Source: Anaeroplasmataceae bacterium
GTDB taxonomy: Bacteria; Bacillota_I; Bacilli_A; Acholeplasmatales; Anaeroplasmataceae
Direction of reading: 5' to 3'
NCBI GenBank assembly: GCA_029067355.1
Contig: JAIEEQ010000066.1
Location: forward strand, 1 to 36,304
Length of the DNA stretch: 36,304 bases
Positions 32,977-36,304 of the stretch are shown one piece after another; position 1 is the first letter of the stretch, and each line of letters opens with the position of its first letter. The notes under the pieces are model-generated. The model searched no databases. It saw nothing but the letters and a program-made list of their open reading frames with translations, and was not told where the DNA came from. The position numbers and the translations under genes are program-made.

Positions 32977-33005
32977 TTATATTTTAATTCCTTTGCTCAT
33001 AATTT
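32977..33005 (+). promoter_or_regulatory. SigE-like sporulation promoter of cwlJ-gerQ
   Basis: TTATATT (32977-32983), 14 bases, CATAATTT (32998-33005). This fits the SigE pattern of an ATATT-type -35 and CATA-N3-T -10. No SigA-type promoter is evident. Confidence 0.6.
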
Positions 33006-33026
33006 TAATTGTAAGGAGTGATTCAA

Positions 33027-33446
33027 CTGGCAAGAATAGCTTATACCGATAAAGAATTGCAACTATTAGCAAGGCTTATGCGTGCAGAAGCGGAAGGAGA
33101 AGGGCAAATGGGAATGCTACTGGTAGGAAATGTATGTGTAAACCGAGCAGTAGCGGATTGTTTAGACTTCAAAAAAATTAACACAGTGGAAAAAGCAGTG
33201 ATGCAGAAGCCTGGTGGATTTGAGGCAACCTCCAAAGGATATTTCTACCAAGCTGCTCGTTCTGTGGATAAAAAATTAGCCAAACGTATCCTAGAGGGTG
33301 AAAAATTTCATCCTGCAACGAATGCCCTATGGTTTTATAATCCTCATGGTGAGGAATGCCGCAAAACTTGGTGGAATCAACAACAAAGTGGAGCTTATAA
33401 ACAACACTGCTTCTATGCTCCTAGTCCAAACGAAAATTGTTATTAA
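33027..33446 (+). CDS. cwlJ: CwlJ-like spore cortex-lytic enzyme (SleB/Hydrolase_2 family)
   Basis: Cell-wall hydrolase that degrades spore cortex during germination. LLARLMRAEAEGEGQMGMLLVGNVCVNR, broken here as LMRAEAEGEG and GMLLVGNV, holds the catalytic Glu region; ATSKGYFYQAAR and HCFYAPSPNENCY follow B. subtilis CwlJ closely, as I remember it. No signal peptide, like CwlJ and unlike SleB. The start is doubtful: a GTG at 33018 overlaps the AAGGAG ribosome binding site, whereas CTG at 33027 lies eight bases after it and gives MARIAYTDKEL, aligning with the CwlJ N-terminus. Followed 15 bases later by gerQ, its known partner. Confidence 0.92.
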   Translation: MARIAYTDKELQLLARLMRAEAEGEGQMGMLLVGNVCVNRAVADCLDFKKINTVEKAVMQKPGGFEATSKGYFYQAARSVDKKLAKRILEGEKFHPATNALWFYNPHGEECRKTWWNQQQSGAYKQHCFYAPSPNENCY

Positions 33447-33461
33447 GAAAGGAAAAAGAAA

Positions 33462-33812
33462 ATGAATTATTTTTACCCAAATCCCAATCCATATGGCTAT
33501 TACGGTGGTGGCTATATTGGAGGATACTATCCAAATCAACAACAAAACACTGATATGTCTGATGAACAATCCTATATTGAAAACATACTACGTTTAAATT
33601 TAGGAAAAACGGTTTCTGTTTATATGAATTTTGAAAATTCTCAATGGGGTTCTAAAATATTTAAAGGGAAACTAGAAGCAGCAGGAAAGGATCATATCAT
33701 TATTTCAGATCCATCAAATAATATGCGCTACTTATTATTAACTATCTACCTAAATTATGTAACCTTTGATGAAGAAATCAACTATTATTACCCTTATCAA
33801 AATACAAAATAA
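33462..33812 (+). CDS. gerQ: GerQ-like spore coat protein
   Basis: Inner-coat protein needed for CwlJ to localise and act in B. subtilis spores, where it is cross-linked by transglutaminase. 116 aa: a Tyr/Gly/Pro/Asn-rich N-terminus (residues 1-28) and the conserved domain EQSYIENILRLNLGKTVSVY, then VFMNFEN-type strand, KLEAAGKDHIIISDP and RYLLLTIYLNYVTFDEEI. Ribosome binding site AAGGAAA-type, coexpressed with cwlJ. Ends at a bidirectional terminator. Confidence 0.95.
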   Translation: MNYFYPNPNPYGYYGGGYIGGYYPNQQQNTDMSDEQSYIENILRLNLGKTVSVYMNFENSQWGSKIFKGKLEAAGKDHIIISDPSNNMRYLLLTIYLNYVTFDEEINYYYPYQNTK

Positions 33813-33832
33813 TCTCCTTTAAACGAAATATC

Positions 33833-33880
33833 AAAAAAGCCAAAATGCATTGAAATATCAATATATTTTGGCTTTTATCA
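33833..33880. terminator. Bidirectional terminator between gerQ and jag
   Basis: AAAAGCCAAAAT and ATTTTGGCTTTT form a 12-bp stem with T-runs after it on both strands. Confidence 0.88.
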
Positions 33881-33885
33881 TTTTA

Positions 33886-34488
33886 TTAATTTTTTTTAGG
33901 CTTTATTACAATAGCTCTTGTTTCTCCTTCACCCTCAGATTCAGTATATACATCACGCCAATCACTTAGCTTTTCATGTATAACTCTTCTTTCATAAGAG
34001 TTCATTGGTTTTAATTTCACACTAATTTTTGTTTTGGCTACTTCCTTAGCTGTCTTTGTAGCAAGGATTTCTAATTGATGAGCTCGATTACTTTTATATG
34101 CACCAATATCAAGCGTTGTAACAATTTTATCCTTTGTATAAGTTGAAATTAATGTACGAACAAGAATTTGTAAAGCATCCAATGTCTTTCCTTTTACACC
34201 GATTAAAAGAGGATTTTCATTACTATCAATATTAAAATAGATTTGGGAATCTCCAACAGATCTTGCTTCTATCTGATAACCAATATTCAAGGATTTTAAA
34301 ATGTTTTCTAAATATTTTTTTCCTTCTAGTGTCAAATTTACATCTACTAAAGCTTCACAATTAAAGCCTTCAGGTAATTCTCCTAAAACATTAATAAATA
34401 TTTTTTCACTAGATAAATGCATTTTTTTTACTGCTTCAGCCAATGCCTCTTCAGTAGTTTTTGCAATGATTTCTACTTTCTTTTGCAT
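33886..34488 (-). CDS. jag: RNA-binding protein Jag (KhpB)
   Basis: 200 aa with a Jag N-terminal domain (KVEIIAKTTEEALAEAVKKM), a KH domain (about residues 75-150, LLIGVKGKTLDALQILV) and an R3H domain (MNSYERRVIHEKLSDWRDV). It binds RNA, often with KhpA, and affects cell-wall growth. The second ATG is used since AGGAGG lies eight bases upstream. Last gene of the rpmH-rnpA-yidC-jag cluster. Confidence 0.95.
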   Translation of the reverse strand: MQKKVEIIAKTTEEALAEAVKKMHLSSEKIFINVLGELPEGFNCEALVDVNLTLEGKKYLENILKSLNIGYQIEARSVGDSQIYFNIDSNENPLLIGVKGKTLDALQILVRTLISTYTKDKIVTTLDIGAYKSNRAHQLEILATKTAKEVAKTKISVKLKPMNSYERRVIHEKLSDWRDVYTESEGEGETRAIVIKPKKN

Positions 34489-34500
34489 AAGCATAACCTC

Positions 34501-35496
34501 CTATAATACCGTACTCTTCTTTTGAGCCTTATAATAATTAATTTCATTTAATTTGCGTCCGATAAAGCTTTGGAACAATTGATAAACCGCACCAATTAAC
34601 CAATATAAAGCTAAAGAGGTTGAAGATAGAGACATAAAAACAAACATTATATTCATAACATAGGACATAATTTTCATTTGTTTTTGTTGCTGATCCTGTT
34701 GAGAATTGGTTACTCGATTATTTTGATATTGCTTTAGATACTTTGGCTTTCTTTGAGCCAATTTTTGAGATAAAATTGTAAATCCTCCAAAGGCTAAAGC
34801 AATCACAACTGCAAATATTTTATCCTTAATTTCGGTTGCTTCAAAGAAGGATGTATTTAATTCAAAGAAATTAAATAATTTTGTATTCTGTAAAGCAAAG
34901 GTTCCATACTGAATAATATCTACTCCATTCACAGAAACGGTTGATGTAGCATTGATTCGACGAACAACCTCATACATTGCCATAAAAATTGGAAACTGAA
35001 TGAACATAGGTAATAAACAGCCTAATGGATTCATTTTGTATTTTTTATAAAGTTTCATCATTTCCATCTGCATTTGCTGCTGAGATTGAGGATCTTTACG
35101 ATTACCATACTTTCTTTGAATACGATTCATTTCTGGTTGCATCAGAGTCATTTTTAAACTCATATTATTTTGTTTTGAATAAATTGGCCATGCGATAGTT
35201 CTAACAATTAAGGTCGTAAATAAAATACCCCAAAAGAAAGAGTTTCCTAATCCCTTTCCTATATGGGAACAAATCCAAGCAATTGGCCATGACAAAATTG
35301 AAACTGGCCAGCCCCACATAGCTTCCCAGGAGGAGCTGAATTGAAAATCAGCAGAATATCCTGCCCATCCATCCACATAAGGCCTCATTGTCCATTCATT
35401 GGAATTTGTTCTACAACTCGTTAATCCTAATAATAAAATAAAAAGGAAACCGAGCATAATAAACTTATACTTATGTCTATTTAAAAATTGAACCAT
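34501..35496 (-). CDS. yidC: Membrane protein insertase YidC/OxaA (SpoIIIJ-type)
   Basis: 331 aa. Signal sequence with lipobox GLTSC, then five transmembrane helices. IKYGNRKDPQSQQQMQMEM-type cytoplasmic loop, YKKYKMNPLGCLLPMFIQFP and MAMYEVVRRI are family landmarks; the hydrophilic-groove Arg is present in the first core helix (TLIVRTIAWPIYSKQN). It inserts membrane proteins alone or with Sec. AAAGGAG precedes the ATG; the gene start overlaps the rnpA end by about 20 bases. Confidence 0.96.
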   Translation of the reverse strand: MVQFLNRHKYKFIMLGFLFILLLGLTSCRTNSNEWTMRPYVDGWAGYSADFQFSSSWEAMWGWPVSILSWPIAWICSHIGKGLGNSFFWGILFTTLIVRTIAWPIYSKQNNMSLKMTLMQPEMNRIQRKYGNRKDPQSQQQMQMEMMKLYKKYKMNPLGCLLPMFIQFPIFMAMYEVVRRINATSTVSVNGVDIIQYGTFALQNTKLFNFFELNTSFFEATEIKDKIFAVVIALAFGGFTILSQKLAQRKPKYLKQYQNNRVTNSQQDQQQKQMKIMSYVMNIMFVFMSLSSTSLALYWLIGAVYQLFQSFIGRKLNEINYYKAQKKSTVL

Positions 35497-35839
35497 TTTG
35501 TTCTCCTTTCACAAATAGTTTTTGTTTTTGAAATAAAGCTTTGAGTTCCCTTTCCATTTCCTGAAAATTCAATTTCAAAATATTATTTCTAGCAATAATA
35601 AAAACGTCTGTTGTGGAAACCACACAAAAATTCCGAACAATGGCTCGAATTTGACGCTTTATTCGATTTCTAACCACAGCATTACCTATTTTTTTTCCGA
35701 CACTCATCGCATAACGAAAATGGTTGGTTTCGTGTTGTTCTTTAATATAAATTGTAAAATAAGGATTGCTTGAAAAGCGATGATTTTTCAAAATTTCTTC
35801 AATTTCCTTACTTTTCTTTACGCGATATTGCTTTTTCAT
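35477..35839 (-). CDS. rnpA: Ribonuclease P protein component
   Basis: 120 aa basic protein that assists RNase P RNA in 5' maturation of tRNAs. YRVKKSKEIEEILKN at the start and the RNR signature GNAVVRNRIKRQIR (about residues 52-65) identify it. It is normal in length and lies between rpmH and yidC. Confidence 0.95.
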   Translation of the reverse strand: MKKQYRVKKSKEIEEILKNHRFSSNPYFTIYIKEQHETNHFRYAMSVGKKIGNAVVRNRIKRQIRAIVRNFCVVSTTDVFIIARNNILKLNFQEMERELKALFQKQKLFVKGEQNGSIFK

Positions 35840-35859
35840 AGATTATACCTTGTAGATTT

Positions 35860-35914
35860 ATAATAAATAAAAAGTACAGCCACAAAAAAATTAAAAATTT
35901 GATCAGGTTGTACT
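35860..35914 (-). terminator. Hairpin terminator/attenuator between rpmH and rnpA
   Basis: On the minus strand AGTACAACC pairs with GGCTGTACT (9 bp, one wobble) around a long AT-rich loop, followed by TTTTTATTT. It could reduce rnpA relative to rpmH. Confidence 0.65.
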
Positions 35915-35939
35915 AGTTTTGTCAATATTTATTATGAAA

Positions 35940-36074
35940 TTATACAGTTAATTGTTTTCTACCTTTTTTACGTCTACGAGCTAATACATGACGGCCGTTT
36001 TTAGTAGCCATTCTTGCACGGAAACCGTGAGTAACTTTTCTTTTACGTTTATTAGGTTGATAAGTTCTTTTCAT
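35940..36074 (-). CDS. rpmH: 50S ribosomal protein L34
   Basis: 44 aa: [44 protein letters not shown]. This is the complete, canonical L34 sequence. It is the first gene of the cluster leading away from the presumed origin and has its own strong promoter. Confidence 0.98.
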   Translation of the reverse strand: MKRTYQPNKRKRKVTHGFRARMATKNGRHVLARRRKKGRKQLTV

Positions 36075-36115
36075 ATTGCTTCATACCTACCTTTCTTACG
36101 AAACCACGCTATCCT

Positions 36116-36144
36116 ATTTTAGCAAAAAACAATACTGTTGTCAA
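36116..36144 (-). promoter_or_regulatory. SigA promoter of rpmH
   Basis: TTGACA (36144-36139), 17 bases, TAAAAT (36121-36116). Confidence 0.9.
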
Positions 36145-36304
36145 ATATTTTTTTGATTAATTTCAACAAATCATTTTTACATAATATTCTTTTTATTTTC
36201 TAAATTAAATTTTTATAAGGAATTTGAGAAAAATATTTAAAATTTTTTTTGTGGTTCTGTGTGGTTTCTTTTTTTTTTAACTAAATTTCTTGTCTTGAAA
36301 AACC
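36145..36304. other. AT-rich spacer towards the presumed oriC
   Basis: In many Bacillota the region upstream of rpmH leads to oriC and dnaA. I see long A/T runs but no good DnaA box (TTATNCACA) in the part present, so the origin itself should lie beyond the right edge. Confidence 0.5.

Noticed and set aside
33041-33569. Minus-strand frames across cwlJ and gerQ
   Set aside because: Shadows of two well-recognised plus-strand genes.
36145-36304. oriC/DnaA box cluster next to rpmH
   Set aside because: TGTGGTTCT and TGTGTGGTT are only weak matches to the DnaA box; no cluster is visible in the part present.
1-36304. CRISPR array, insertion sequence or prophage
   Set aside because: No regularly spaced short repeats, transposase, integrase or phage structural gene was seen anywhere in the window.

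Overview
The window is a low-GC stretch from the class Bacilli (Bacillota). It was read from sequence alone; no database search was run. The right end carries rpmH-rnpA-yidC-jag on the minus strand, the gene order that flanks the replication origin in Bacillota, so oriC/dnaA should lie just beyond the right edge. Nearly all genes run right to left, away from that presumed origin, on the leading strand. Two T-box leaders, CIRCE (HrcA) operators and a CwlJ-GerQ spore-germination pair behind a SigE-like promoter indicate an endospore-forming lineage. A complete rnf cluster and a flavodiiron protein indicate an anaerobe. An Erysipelotrichia-like or related gut lineage is my guess; the sequence does not prove it.

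Layout, left to right. Bases 1-92 are GC-rich, encode a fragment of an unrelated membrane protein family and look like a chimeric contig end. Then come a lipoprotein and an MscS channel; a possible structured small RNA on the plus strand; serS under a T-box; a small membrane protein; and a plus-strand LytTR regulator with its DUF3021 partner, preceded by phased direct repeats. Next is the rnf operon, ordered C-D-G-E-A-(75-aa Cys-rich membrane protein)-B, with an unusually short RnfB. It is followed by a YjbR-like gene, an ABC exporter pair leading into glyA, two Hsp20 genes with two CIRCE-type operators around their promoter, and a 59-aa AbrB-like regulator.

The middle holds a toxin-antitoxin pair (a RelA/SpoT-like small alarmone synthetase toxin with a Panacea-domain antitoxin), the mnmE-purA-DUF523 operon, tRNA-Gln(UUG), and an nrnA-like DHH phosphoesterase with a flavodiiron protein. 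From 31066 down to 23369 a tightly spaced six-gene operon encodes a CUT1-type ABC importer (ATPase, two permeases, binding lipoprotein), a surface thermonuclease lipoprotein with all catalytic residues, and a lipoprotein with two tandem OB-like repeats. I read this as a possible extracellular nucleic-acid scavenging system. asnS with its own T-box, the plus-strand cwlJ-gerQ pair and the rpmH cluster complete the window.

The most interesting points are the nuclease/OB/ABC-importer operon, the minimal RnfB paired with a translationally coupled Cys-rich small protein, the toxSAS-Panacea pair, the possible pseudoknotted small RNA, and the double CIRCE arrangement. Several CDS starts below were moved inward from the longest open frame because a Shine-Dalgarno sequence supports an internal start.
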